Source of the DNA: Scortum barcoo
Taxonomy: Eukaryota > Chordata > Actinopteri > Centrarchiformes > Terapontidae
DNA length: 64,000 nt
NCBI GenBank assembly: GCA_023238725.1
Contig: CM041553.1
Location: forward strand, 11,215,055 to 11,279,054
Direction of reading: 5' to 3'
This document shows, piece after piece, positions 1 through 13,300 of the stretch. The translations under genes were made by a program, and so were the position numbers. How positions within the stretch are numbered: the first letter of the stretch is position 1; each line of letters begins with the position of its first letter. The notes below the pieces were generated by a model. The model had not been told where the DNA came from. It saw only the letters and a program-made list of their open reading frames with translations, and ran no database searches.

Positions 1-1120
1 TAGTATGTGAAACAAGTGTCATAATGTGGACAGCATTATGACATCTTGAAAGGCCTTTTAATTTAATTTCTGTGTGCGGAGGCTCAGTTTTTATACAGTC
101 TCTTTATGGCTGTCACATATAAGTGTAGGCTATTTTGTGCAACATGGCGATGAGTGGTAAACTGATATATTCTTTCATTCAGTGTTGTTCTTCTCTCTGC
201 AAGTGTCCTACCTGATTTGTGGAATGGGGCACATGTCAGTCCTACCTCTGTATTTGTAAACTAGTGTTGATTAAACAATGGGGGATTTTTAGAACAAATA
301 AACACTTAATTTAACCAACAAGTTGATGAAAAGCTTTATGTGTCAATAAAAGAGAAGCCTCAACATTTGCCTACTGAATTGTTGGTTCTGCTTGATACCA
401 GATTTCCTTTTTGGGAGCGGCAGATTGACAGATTATGATGTCCAGTGTAACATATAATGTTTTTTCATTTAATTGCATTTAATTACATTCCATTTTAAAT
501 GACAATTAGAAGTCCAGTGAATAATAAAAACATCAGTTTACTGTCTTTTCCCAGCTTTAAGTTTACACAAATCCTGTGGCCTACCAGCATAGAAAGATGT
601 GAGCCCATGTTCCCCTAAAGAGCTTTACAGACTGCCACTGTATGTTAATGATCCACTGTATTTACCCCTCAATATGTGACTATGCTACACAAATGAACAC
701 TGGAGCGATCAATCTACAACACAGCATGGGCCCATTGTGCTCCCTGACCACACACTAGAATAGAAATTAATTGTAGTGTTACAGCAGATTATTATTTGAT
801 TGGCTCATCATTGTTTCCCAGAGACTTGATATCTTACAAAGAGGATCCCTTCCACACCTTTAATCTGCATAATTCAGTACTATTTTACTTTTAATGTGTA
901 TTTTGTGATTATTCATCATTGTTTAATAAAAAAACTTATATTTATTCTTATTTTCTTGAGGTGTTTTTTGTACAGTGTTTTGAGTATATTATGAAATTGC
1001 ACCTTTTTATACCCACAATACAAGTTCTCTGTGTTGTTGATTGGAGCTATTTATTTGCTCATTTGCTTACTTTTGTCTGACAACTATTGTCCTTTGTTTG
1101 CACCTTCCTCTTTCATCTAG
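1..1120 (+). other. bptf: BPTF intron (upstream of first exon in window)
   Basis: AT-rich sequence with no conserved coding. It ends in a pyrimidine tract and the TAG acceptor at 1118-1120, so it is the 3' part of an intron whose 5' exon lies before the window. I see nothing else in it. Confidence 0.8.
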
Positions 1121-4100
1121 AGGAGATCCTGGAGCGGTTGCGGGCTAAGAAAGATGAGGAACTGGAGGAGGTGAAGAGACGGGCTGCTGAGGAGGCCCAG
1201 AAAGCGCGGCTGGAGAAGGAGAAGAAGGAGGTGGACATGGAGAAGGAGGATGAAGAGACCAAGTTGAAGGATGAGGGGCAGGAGACAAAGGAGGAGGAGG
1301 AGACAAAAGAAGAGACCACAGAAGAGAAAAGGGATGACATCAAAACTGGAGGTTGTTATTATTATGTTTATTATTCACAAAAGAAAACACCACCAAATAT
1401 GTAGCTTGTGCTAATAATGGCATAAAAACATTGTAATATCTGACCTGAAAAGCTGTTTTTCTAGGTCTCTCTACTCTCTTGTGTTTTTAAGACTTGGGGA
1501 AAACTCATCACAATGGTGTAATTAGTTATTGATTTAAGAATCAATTCCGCAGTTTGCCTCTCAGGCCAATTAGAAATGCTGTGCTCTTTTTCAAGACGCG
1601 AGCAACAAGTTTGACACTCACAAAGCGCATATCTTAATTATGTCTTGCTAGATTTATATTATCCAGAATCCAGTGTTTCTTGGGCAGAAGAACAGAAATG
1701 TCTTGCATAAGCAGTGTCTAATTAGATTCAGATTCAGATTTCCTTTATTAGGCTTTAGAGTACAGTGAATATGTATTCCCATAAATGCATGTTTACATTC
1801 ATCTTCATGTAAACAACCGTAGAAAGGGTTAAGATAAAGTGAATATGTTGCTTTTCCAACAATGTCCAAATTTTTTTTGTTTCAGTTGATGACCATTTGA
1901 CCATATTTTCCATCCCCAGCCATCACTGCTTCTCCAGTCCATTGTCTCCAAAGTTATGTGTGCATCATAAATTCAGATCCACTATATTTACAACATTGCT
2001 GCTGTCCATCTGTAGTTGTTGAAGCTCCAGCCACTGGCCAAGAAGGCAGTAGTGGCAGTAGCATCTCAGACGGACCTATACTTCCAGCAACCACTGCTCC
2101 AACACAAACCATCCCCACCACCGCAAGCTTTAGCCTTGCCACTGAGGCTACAAAGCCCCCAGCCTCCACCGTAGAGCCTCTGATAGATGGATGTTCCCAT
2201 ATGGAGGTCTCTAACGACACAGAAGGTACACAAAGACATTGCAGACTTAAGTTGGCCCCAGTGCGCTCTTTTGTTGGGGGTCTGTTTTACTGACACAGTC
2301 TGCAGCTTCATAAGACTGACTGTATGATGAATCTCATGCGCCTAACATCATGAGACCTGCTGTGACCTGCTTGCTCCACTATATACCCCACAGTGCTTTG
2401 CTGTTCCTGACCATTTCCCAGTCTGCCTCTTTGCATGTGGCTCTCATTCCATCTGCTGGCTTTTTTTTACCCAATAGTCCAGTTGTCGTGCATTGAAACC
2501 GTGTTTTAGCCTTATAACACTTTCAGCCATTTTGCACCCAAACTCTTCATTCCTCATGCTCTCTTTCTCTAAAGAGCTAGGATGCTGATTGTATCAATTG
2601 ATTTGCAATCACATGGCATTGTCACTGCAATCAGCATGACTAGAACCGAGCCTCAGTCCGGGCACAGCATTCACATTGCCTGATGCAATAATTCTTTTGA
2701 AATCCTTTTCTCTGCTGCTTACTTGTAATCAGAACCTCTGATTGGACAGCTTCCTGTTTACACTGTGGCTTTCTTGATAAAACGTGTTCAGTGATAATCC
2801 ATGCATATGCATCCTTAACAATTGCAGCTTCACCATTTGTTGTTGTGATCTATGTGGATGTGTGCACTAGCCTTGTTGGAGCCCTGCCTGGACCGGTCAC
2901 CCATCGCTCTCAAGTGATGCAATGCATCACACATTATCTATCAGTAGAGGGAGCCACAGCCTTAACTATGTCCACACTACCCCTGGAACGTTTTGTGTCT
3001 TAATCAAGACTGAGTCTCAGCAGGCGGAGAACCTCCCATTTATAGGCCTTTTTCAACAGCTTCGATGTTACAATTTTTCTTGTTTTTTCTTGTCATGCCT
3101 CAGATGATGAACAACACAATCTAGACAAGCTAGTCTTGTTTAAGTAATGACAAATACTCTGTGATTTTCTGTCTGTGTAGCAGAAAACCCATCATCAGAT
3201 TCTGTCCCTGTCAGTGGAGATGGGATCCCCAGCCTGACCCAGCCTGCCCAGATCAGTGAGGAGAACAGTAACAGCAGCATAGGAGCTGCGGCCCCTCCCA
3301 GAGTTCCTGAACCGCCCGACCTGGCTGACAAGTCCTCCCAGTCATCCCTGGCCAGCTTTGATGACACAGGTCTGAGGAAACAATACTTCATAATTACAAC
3401 TTTCCTTGTAATACCATATCTTTCTTCTACAGCAATTTAAATGGTACTTCAGACTGTTCAACTGCATTCAGCTGTACTCAAGTCTCTTTTGCCAAAGATA
3501 TCTTGATCTCAGTGTTTCTATCTGGTTAAATATATGTATCTAACCTTGCAAGCCTAAAATTATCCCCGAAAAAATCTTTGAATAATTGTCCTCTATATCT
3601 TTCTAGTCATATAAGTATTGTACACTCCAGTTAACAGACCTTACAACAGCACATTTTATATGGTAGTTTTCTGTGAATGAAAAATGACTACATCAAGTTA
3701 CAATGACACTAGGTATCACTTTCAGTCATAATTACACATTGCATGGCCTTAGTAATAGAGTCTACAACTCTGTACAACTTAGCTCCTTCTGTCTCTGACT
3801 GAACCTTGCATTGGGTTTACAGGGGACTGTAAAGACAATGGAGACACGACAGGTCTCGGAAATAAGAAGTCTTCAGCGACCCGCATGGTGACCCGGCTGA
3901 GGAACCCAGACAGCAAGCTTAGCCAGCTGAAGAGCCAGCAGGTGGCTGCTGCTGTTCATGAAGCCAACAAGGGCTTCAAAGAAGGCAAAGAGGTGAGAAT
4001 AACATTATTTTGCTCAGAGTGATTTAAATATTATACTTTATATATTATATATTATTTATATGCACAGTTTAGTAGCAGGACTCTAAAGCCAATGAGCAAG

Positions 4101-7100
4101 AAGGTTATCGCCATATCTTATTTCAACGCTGCAGCATCAGTGTCTGTTTTGTTTGTTGTCATGAGACAATCCTTAATACATCTAAATGGCTCATATCTTT
4201 TTTTCCTACCTCTACAGGTACTAGTAGTAAATGCACAAGGTGATATCACCCGGGTCAACACACGAAGCAGCAAGGATGTGGTCATGAAGGCAACAGTCAG
4301 CCAATACTTCAAGCTTGGACAGGAGGGGAAATACCGCGTCTATCATAACCAGTATAGCACCAATGCTGTTGCCCTCAACAAGCACCAGCACAGAGAGGCA
4401 AGTAGTACAATGCCTTGGGGTTTTTTGTCATTTGAACGTTCATAATTAAATAAAGGTGGCTTAGCGGATTTAATGCCCTCTGGGTTTTCATTTTCTGTTT
4501 GCATTAACAAGAGTGTCACCTATTGTTATAAAGACACCAAAGTCAGATTTATTTTATTTATTTGCAGTCAATCTGAGTCTGATTGATTAGCAATTAAAAT
4601 TTGTTCCTAGGTATTAATGTCTGTCTGCAATGGGGTAGTGACCCAGGAAAGGATCTATTTCCCATGTGTAGAGGTCAAACTGGACCAGACAGAAGTCAGA
4701 TATTGAATGTATATTGAATGTATATGTATATGAAGTCTCTCAGATGTTTAAGCATAATCTTCGACTTAAACCTACTTAATTTGTTTTTTCATCAGGACCA
4801 CGACAAGAGGCGGCACCTCTCCCACAAGTTCTGCATGACACCAGCAGGAGAGTTTAAGTGGAATGGGTCTATTTATGGCTCTAAGGTCCTGACCATCTCT
4901 ACGCTGAGACTCACCATCATCCAGCTGGAGAACAATGTCCCAGCACCATTCATGCACCCTAACTGGGCCTCACACAGGTACAGATCAGAGGCACTGTGAT
5001 GTGGAAATGATGTATTACAATTCTGGTACTTATTTAGCTTGCTATGTGTTATAACCATACAAATTGTGCAGTTCATATTGTTTTTGGTGCTATACAATTA
5101 CATTGTAATTATTTTTATGATTATAACGTTGTCTTTCAATGATTAAACATGTTTAATGTTTCTTTGCTTTTTTGTAGGACCAACTGGATCAAAGCAGTTC
5201 AGATGTGCAGTAAGGCCAGAGAGTTTGCACTGGCTCTGGCTATCCTGGAGTGTGCCATCAAACCTGTGGCTATGCTGCCTGTCTGGAAAGACTCATTGGG
5301 CCATACCAGGTGCACACATAGTATATTTACAGCGTGTGTGTGTGTCCTTGTGTCCTGTACTACATTTATACCTGTTACATATATTCATAAATCTGTGCTT
5401 TCTCTCACTGATACTGATACTGAGCACACATAAACAAAATAATAGTTAAGGAATCCTCAAAAATTTAGATTAAATACAAAACATTCAAATAGTTAAAAAA
5501 AAGTTAAAAACTCAAACCGTTCATTGCATGTATACAGGGAATGTGTGGTCACTTCAGCAGGCAGAGAAGATCATAACCAGATCAGATCAAAAGGCCCACC
5601 CTTGCTGTAAGGCATAATATTTAGACAGCATGTCCACTACCAGTACCACCCAGCTCTGCCTCTACTACTGCTTCAACACCACAACGCCCCTTTAAAGAAG
5701 TGATTGTCCAAGATTTCACAAGGTTGAGACCAGAACGTGTGTATGTGTGTGTGTGTGTAACCGAACTGTGAGCAATTCTGAACAAGTTGCATTTCAGCAA
5801 CTTACAGGACGTGTGTGTGTGTTTCATGGAACTGTTCCAAGAGCAGCTATCATCTTCCCATGTTTAATCAGAGCTTTAATCAACTTTTCCATTTCTCAAG
5901 AAACTTCCAATTTTTTATTTACTTGATAAAGAGAAAAATAAAGATGTGCTTCCAAATAGCTGACTAGCAGCAGGCTGAAGACTTGAAATGATAGTCGTGA
6001 AGTGACCAATCACCTCATACAACAGGGATTTTCACGCAGCACTTGTCTATGCAGCACTAAGTGACTAAACATAGCATAGAATCAGTTACATTTGCAATTT
6101 AACAGCAATGCACTAGACTGTATGACAATTTAAAAAAATGTTTTTTAGGTTAAACCGCATGACTTCCATTGAGCGTGAGGAGAAGGAGAAAGTGAAGAAG
6201 AGGGAGAAGAAGCTGGAGGATGAGGAGACAATGCAACAGGCAACATGGGTCAAGTACACCTTTCCAATTAAACACCAGGTAGGTCACATACATTACAAAT
6301 TTTATGTTTTCAACTGATAATTTTCAACATGATATGTCAGAAGTTAGATATGTGTTTTTAATTTATCCACTTTATCCACTATCCATTGAGGCTGAACTGC
6401 CGCTACTATGGATTTTTACTAAATAAGGGGCATAAAGACTGTAGGGTCACAAGCAACACAGGTTACACACAGGCACATACTGTCCTGTCATTTGACTACA
6501 TGTCTGACATCTTTTATTGTCACCCAGGTAACCATACGCACAACCCAAGATCATCCCATCCTCATGCACACGACACACAGACATTGGGATGTAAAGGGTG
6601 GCTGTCATCACAGTGTTAAGCTCAACATTACCACTGAACATATGCCATGCACCCCACCAGTTCCGATGTCTGTGACATTATGACATTATAAAACATTGTT
6701 AAGCGCCATCTTTAGATGCACCAGTGACAATTCTGACAAGTATTGATTAGTATTTAGTATTAGTATTAGAGTATTGATTTGATAAGATACAGCCATCTTA
6801 TCCAACTATTCTAGTTCTGTTGTCTGTGCTGACACAGATAACAGAACAAACATAAAAACATACACTGATAATAGGATGGCAGTAAAATCATTTCAGTCTG
6901 GTCTCCTTTTAGATTGAGGCCTTAATGATTGGAAAACTGAGGCGTTTCTGTAGAAAACACTAGTTTATGTTGCGTACGTGTGTGAGTGATCATCAAGGCT
7001 TCTTTGACGCGGCAAGTTGAGCTCTGCTGTGATTCATTTCCTTCAGCAATTGATGATTAATGTTTGAATAACCTCTAAATTTTTAGTCTCTCTTCATACC

Positions 7101-7320
7101 TTCACTCTCCCCTCTCACACTCCCTTTTTCGGTCTTTCCTTATTTACTTTTCCCCTGTTTGAATCTTCCTTGTCTTATGTGAAGGTGTGGAAGCAGAAAG
7201 GAGAGGAGTATCGTGTTACGGGCTATGGGGGCTGGAGTTGGATCAGTAAGACGTATGTGCAGCGGTTTGTCCCCAGACTTCCTGGCAACACCAACGCCAA
7301 CTACCGCAAAGAACTGGAAG
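1121..7320 (+). other. bptf: BPTF exons 1-9 of window: acidic coiled region and NURF301-specific conserved block
   Basis: The first exon encodes a Glu/Lys-rich, probably coiled-coil stretch (starts EEILERLRAKKDEELEEV). The next two exons are Ser/Thr/Pro-rich and look disordered. Exons from 3823 to 7320 encode a compact, strongly conserved block: TRLRNPDSKLSQLKSQQ, the KYRVYHNQYSTN segment, HREDHDKRRHLSHKFC (joined across a GC-AG intron), then NWIKAVQMCSK and GYGGWSWISKT. I recognise this block as typical of vertebrate BPTF and fly NURF301, but I know no named catalytic function for it. It lies between the N-terminal PHD finger and the large disordered exon. Confidence 0.9.
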
Positions 7321-10300
7321 GTCTGAAATGGGAGACTTTGGGTCCTAAAATGTGGTTTTTAGTCATTTGGTTTTCACTCCAAAGTTAAAGTCTCTTTGAC
7401 TCCGAGGGTGAATTAGTCTCTAGTCCAGTAATCTCAACGATGGCATTGTGTGTGCTGGCTGGCATTCAATGAATTAAGTCTCTCTTTTGATGTGTCTGTA
7501 AATGTTATTGAGTAATGTACTGGATACTCGAAAGTGCTGTCAAAATGGTACCAAGATGTGTCCAATGAAAATTTTTTAGTCATTTAGTAGAGTTGACTTG
7601 ATCAAAGAGCTAATCAAGAACCGCAAAATAGTTTGGATTCTTGATTATTCATACTGATAGTTTAAGTTCTTGTTTAATGTGACAGTCATTTTCAAGTTTG
7701 TTTATCATGTAATAATTTATGAGTAGCCTGATTAATTGCAATGATTCGTCACTCCTGATGTGTGTTTTCAAACAAATTTTGAAAAATAAACTCACACTGT
7801 TATTGTGTTTTCCCAAAGAGGCCAAACGTGGGAAGAAACGTACCCTGCTGGACCTGAGTCGACAGCCCAGTGTAGCTGAACCAGAAGCTTGTGGAGCTGC
7901 TTTCTTGACCTTAGAGGCAAAAGATCGAGACTGCTTGAGCCTCTCCAAGTCTGTAACAGATCATCTGATGTCTGTAGAAGATCTGGAGACTAATAAGAGG
8001 ATGGAAGAAGAGAAGAAAAAAGGGGCAGATGAAAAAGGAAAATCTGAGAAATTGTCAGCAGATGAATCACCCACAAAGATGGAGGTGTACCCCACAGACT
8101 TGCAATCAAATGAAGAACAAAGTATGACAGAGTGCGACTTAATGTCTAATAGCATTGTATTGAATTGCATGTGAAGTACGAGTTGTGCATCATTTTAAAT
8201 GTTATGAAATAACATTTTGTAATTTTGATATTGTATATCCTCTACAAGCTTTTTCAACTTGATTGAGAGAAATTGTCTATCAGATTCAAGACTGTACTTA
8301 TTTTCTCTCCAGGGTCCAGTATTCAGGAGGAAAAGGCTTCCTTGAAGGAGGAGCCCACAGAGGGCCCTACGCGACCCTTTAACTACGATGTCGTGGATGT
8401 CAGCAAGGGCTTTCTTACCCGCATCGCCTACAAGAAGAAAGTCAAGTCCTCCAAGGTTGACAGCCTGCTGGAGCGACGAGTGAAGCAACACATGATCGAA
8501 ATGAGGCAACGGCAGCAAGTTTCTGCTGTTTCCAACCTTCAGTCTCCCACACCAGTTACATCCACTTCAGTCCCAGCTCTGAGCACTCCAGTCCGGCCAC
8601 GGTCACCACTCAAGCCCCATACTCTCGCTCAGGCACAGCTCGCACTGAGTGAAGCTGTGAAGGTGGAGGATAAATCTTCCACAGCGTCAACTCCAGGGGC
8701 AGGAGAAGTTGGAGAACAAGGGGTTGAGGGGGATTGTCAGGCTAAACTCTCTAAAACTACAAATGTCACTTCTCTTCCTCCTTCTATTCCGGACTCTACA
8801 CCTCAAAACAGTTGCAGCACAGGTACAGGTGGAGTTTCAGCATCACCACAAAACCAAACCACCTCCATGCCTCAGGAATTGGAGGCAGACTTAATGGAAA
8901 GGACTACGGGGCCAAAAGAAATTAATTTAGGTCATTCAGGGCGGGAGGCTGTCAAACAGCCTGATGTACAAGAAACGACAGCAGGGGGAAATCACAGCTC
9001 TCTAGAGCAACAAACAGCCAGTGTATCATCAGATGTTACCAAGGCTGCACAAACTGAAAATACAAGGTCTGAGGTACCCAACTTGAAACTGGACCCAGTA
9101 AGGACATCTACAAGTGTTCTTGACCAAAAAAGCAGTCAAAACACATCTCCTTCTAAACTTATTAAGCAACACACAGAAACTTTAAGCTCAGTGCATTTGA
9201 GCACAGAGGAAAATGGCATGGGGCCAGACAAAAAACAAGGAAATATGCAAGGCATTGTACATAGTAGAACTGAAGGCTATAACACTCCCAAGTCAATTTC
9301 ACCTTTCCCTCAGGTAAATGGTAATGATGGCTTGGGGAGTGAAAGCATCTTGAGTAACTCTGTAATGAACTCAAATAATGGTGTGCTTACCAACAGTCCC
9401 AAGTTGAACAGCATTGGTAAAGGTGAGGAAGGGTCTGTTGTTTCGTTGACAGATGGCACACAGCAAAAGCCTTTAGTAAATGGAGATGTGGCCCCTGTAA
9501 ATGATAATACAGAGGTTGGAGGCAAGCAATCAACCCTAGCTTGTAAGGTAGAGAATAAAACGATATCGGACCAGGACTACAAACCTCCACTGAAGATCCT
9601 GAGGCTGGAGAACAATATAGATGCACTTAGAACTAACACTGCGAGCACTCTACAGCACAACAGCACATTGCCATTGCAACCTGCGGAGACAAAACCCAGT
9701 CCCGTGGTCAAGATCATCAGAATGGCACCGTCTCCTATACCTTCAGCAGAGGAGTCCAGTCTGAGTGATGACTTTGCAGAGGAGAACAGTAACAGTGGGA
9801 TGACAGAGGCACTCAAGACCATAATCACCCAGGTAACTACAACGTCCACTACCACCACAACAGTAGTCTCCACAGAAGAGCAGATGAACAAATTGCCATC
9901 AAACGCATCTAGAGAGACGACGAGGCCTGTGGTTTCGACAACAGAAAGCAGTGTGGTGTCCACCCTCACTACCATGACCAAAACAACTGTGACCAAAATC
10001 TGTGCCCCAAGTCTTGATGGTCAGTTAGAGGACTGCCAGAGTGAAATTGTGACACAAGAACAGAAGACGGCGCTCTCTGCCTCCATCATCAAGTCAACTG
10101 TTGATGCCAGTGGTGAAATCTCAGTGTCTTCTGCAGCTGTGAGCCAAGAGGACTATTCATCAACAAAGGGTCGCGTCCGCCTCCTCAAGTTCTCCCGCAC
10201 CAAAAAGACACGCTCAGACACCGCCCTTCCTTCTTACCGCAAGTTTGTCACTAAGAGCAATCGCAAGAGTATTTTCGTGCTGCCACACGACGACTTGAAG

Positions 10301-13300
10301 GTGCTGGGGAGGCGAGGTGGATTCCGTGAGGTGCCCATATTCAGCTACAATGCCAAGCCAGCATCAGATATCTGGCCATATCCCTCACCCAGGCCCACAT
10401 TTGGCATCACTTGGAGGTACGCTCATTGTTTATTTTTCTCACACCCTGAGGCCTCTCACCCACCTAAAGCACAAACAGTGCTGATAGGTATCATTCTGTG
10501 TGTGTTATTGAAGTCCTAACTCTAATAAGTGTTCGTTATGTGACACTCACTTTACACATAATTATGCATCACATTTACTGACCAAGTTGCACTGAATTGA
10601 TCTCAATGGCGAAATTCATCCTCCTGCATTGATCAGTGGGAAAGACTCAAGTTTTGAGGCCAGCATCTTATTCAAAAGCAGTGTGCTGTAGTGTAACTGA
10701 TAGCTGACATGAATTTCACTGTGTGTATGGTTGGAAAAACATCAGGGAAAACCAATGACATGCAAACTTCACACAGAAGGGAAAAGATTCAAGTTTTGCT
10801 GTGACACGATGGTCCAAAAACTCACACTGAGGATTTTGTTCACTTAGAGACACACAACTTGTTTCCAAATGAAAAGGGAAAAATACAGTCAGACATGATT
10901 TTTATCTACTGACTCCCCAAAAATATTAATTAATGGCAGCACTTGAGATATGCTTTTAATTAAAAATGACTAGCTTGACTAGAATTCGTTTAAACCCTTA
11001 TTTAATGAATAACCACTTCAGAGTAAGATGTTTCAAAATAAACCTTAATCAGAGGACAGCCCTGTGTTCTTCTGCCAGAGAAGTGTATCCGGTCATGAAG
11101 GGATTTGTCTGCTACATTTTTGTCAAGGATTTGTGTGTGTTCAGTGCCACGGTTGTGTGTGTGTGTGTAAAGTCTGTGTTGCATGAAATAGAGGTCAAAA
11201 CATATTCCTGTGGTAGTATGAACAGGAGTCATCCACATTTTCTGTATATATTTTCAGCTTCAGTTCTGGACAGACAGGTCATTACATTATACTGTCAAGT
11301 GATATGATATATCTTTATTACATTCTTAATGCACTTTTGGTCCCGCTTGAAACCCTAAATGAACTCTAACAGAAATAATGAGTCTGACAAAAAATCTTCT
11401 TTATGTGAAACACCTGTAACTTGCATGTTCTTATCAAAAAATCTGTATTCATATGTTTACAAAAGACAGCAGTTTGGTCATGGGCAGCACGAGTTCCCCT
11501 CAGCATCCACCTTTAAACCCTTCTCCTGGTTTTGGTACCATGCCCTGTTGATTTGCTGTTCATTATATCGTTTCCCTCCCCGTCTGCTGTCCACGGCTAT
11601 GGCCCGGAGCAATGCTGCGGCTCTGAGCCTGGTGTCACACAGGGACCTCTGGTTCTTTTTGTCCGGACCTCAGAGTTCCGAAGCAACCATGAATTATTTG
11701 GCGGTCAGAGAAGTGTCAGGATGTTCACTTTGTGCAGCGACCCAGCCCTGCAACCCAGGAATATTTTCCCGTCTGTGGTTACACATGGAAAAGCGAATAT
11801 CTACAAAACTCCATATATACACACACGGCCTTGTGCTGATCATGTTTTTGTAGATGTTCAAGATGTTTTGAATGAATGTCTATGAGATGTCTTAAGTGCC
11901 AAGTTCATTGTCTGAGCAACAGTCCTGACCATATTGATGCACAGAAGGAATTTATCTTCTAAGAGAAGACTTAAGGAAATAATTAATTGACGGATGACAT
12001 CCTGTCATCTAATTCCACACTCAGAAAAGTCTGTTACACCCAAATTGTTTATATAAATTAAAAAGGACCAAAAGAAATTTGACTTCCACTTTGAACTTTG
12101 TGAGTTGTTTTATGTCCTTTTGCAGTCAGAGATAACATCAGTTCCTCAACCAAATTAGCGTGTAAAATGATTTATTAAAGATGGCAGTTAGTCCATCTGT
12201 TTTTTTTTTTTCATGGAAATGGTCACACAGCAACATCACCAAAAAACCTCAGTGTGTTTTTACTCTGATTTTTCCTGTTCCCTGACTGTGCTGCAATGTG
12301 TTTTTTTGTAACACTAAGCTAGTCCACTACCAGTGGTCAGTTGTTCTGCACTAATGCACTGCATGACACCGGGCAGTGGGGAACACCAAAAACCTTCAAC
12401 TCATAGCATAGAACAAATATTCTTTCTGTCGGAAGTTTTTATGTTCCACTTTAGACATTTCCATTTTCCAGGAGTTTCTTTCATTGTAAAAGTATTTTTT
12501 CTCGTTTTGTTTGTAGCCTTAAACAACAAACCTGGTTTTGGGTTTTTGCAAGCAACTACACAGTAAATGAGTGATTTTTAAACGTCTGGGCTGTGTTGTA
12601 GGTATCGCTTGCAGACAGTGAAGTCCCTTGCTGGTGTGAGCCTGATGCTGAGGCTTCTGTGGGCCTGTCTGAGATGGGATGACATGGCTGTCAAACCATC
12701 TGCTGCTGTCGGCACCACACGTACAGGTATAACATCCCCCCCCAATACCCTATACCATACTCAGGTTTGAGGGTGGAATTAATTGTGATGTTTGATATAA
12801 AGCATATGGAAAGGTATTCTTTTTTTTTTTTTGGTTTGTTTGTTTGTTTGTTTTTTTCATGTAACTTGACAATACGTTCCTGCATTTATGTGCACCGTCC
12901 TCATTTTCCTTGTTGGCCCAGAAAAACATATGACAGCTGTCACAGAGACACAACCTTCAGTCCCCTTTGGGTTTCACTGTTTTTATGTTGGAGTGCATTT
13001 CCTCCATCTTCTCGGGCTCTCCTCCTCATCACCATACCAACCCAGCCCTATCCCCACTCATTGCTACAGAGACATCAGATACTGAAATCACCACCACCGA
13101 GATCATCAAGCGCCGTGATGTGGGACCCTATGGCATTCGCTCAGAGTACTGCATCCGCAAAATCATCTGTCCCCTTGGAGTGCCTGAGACTCCGAAAGGT
13201 TAGATGCACACAAAAGGATGAAATCAGTCATCGGTTTCTATTTCTATCCATTGCTCCTTTTTTGTATTGCAATATGAAGAAATAAAACATGACAACGGAA

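Noticed and set aside
1113..1343. Ser/Phe-rich open frame on the minus strand
   Set aside because: It is the antisense of the Glu/Lys-rich first BPTF exon; low-complexity codons keep it open.
9577..9996. 139-residue Val-rich minus-strand frame
   Set aside because: Antisense shadow of the Thr-rich part of the giant BPTF exon.
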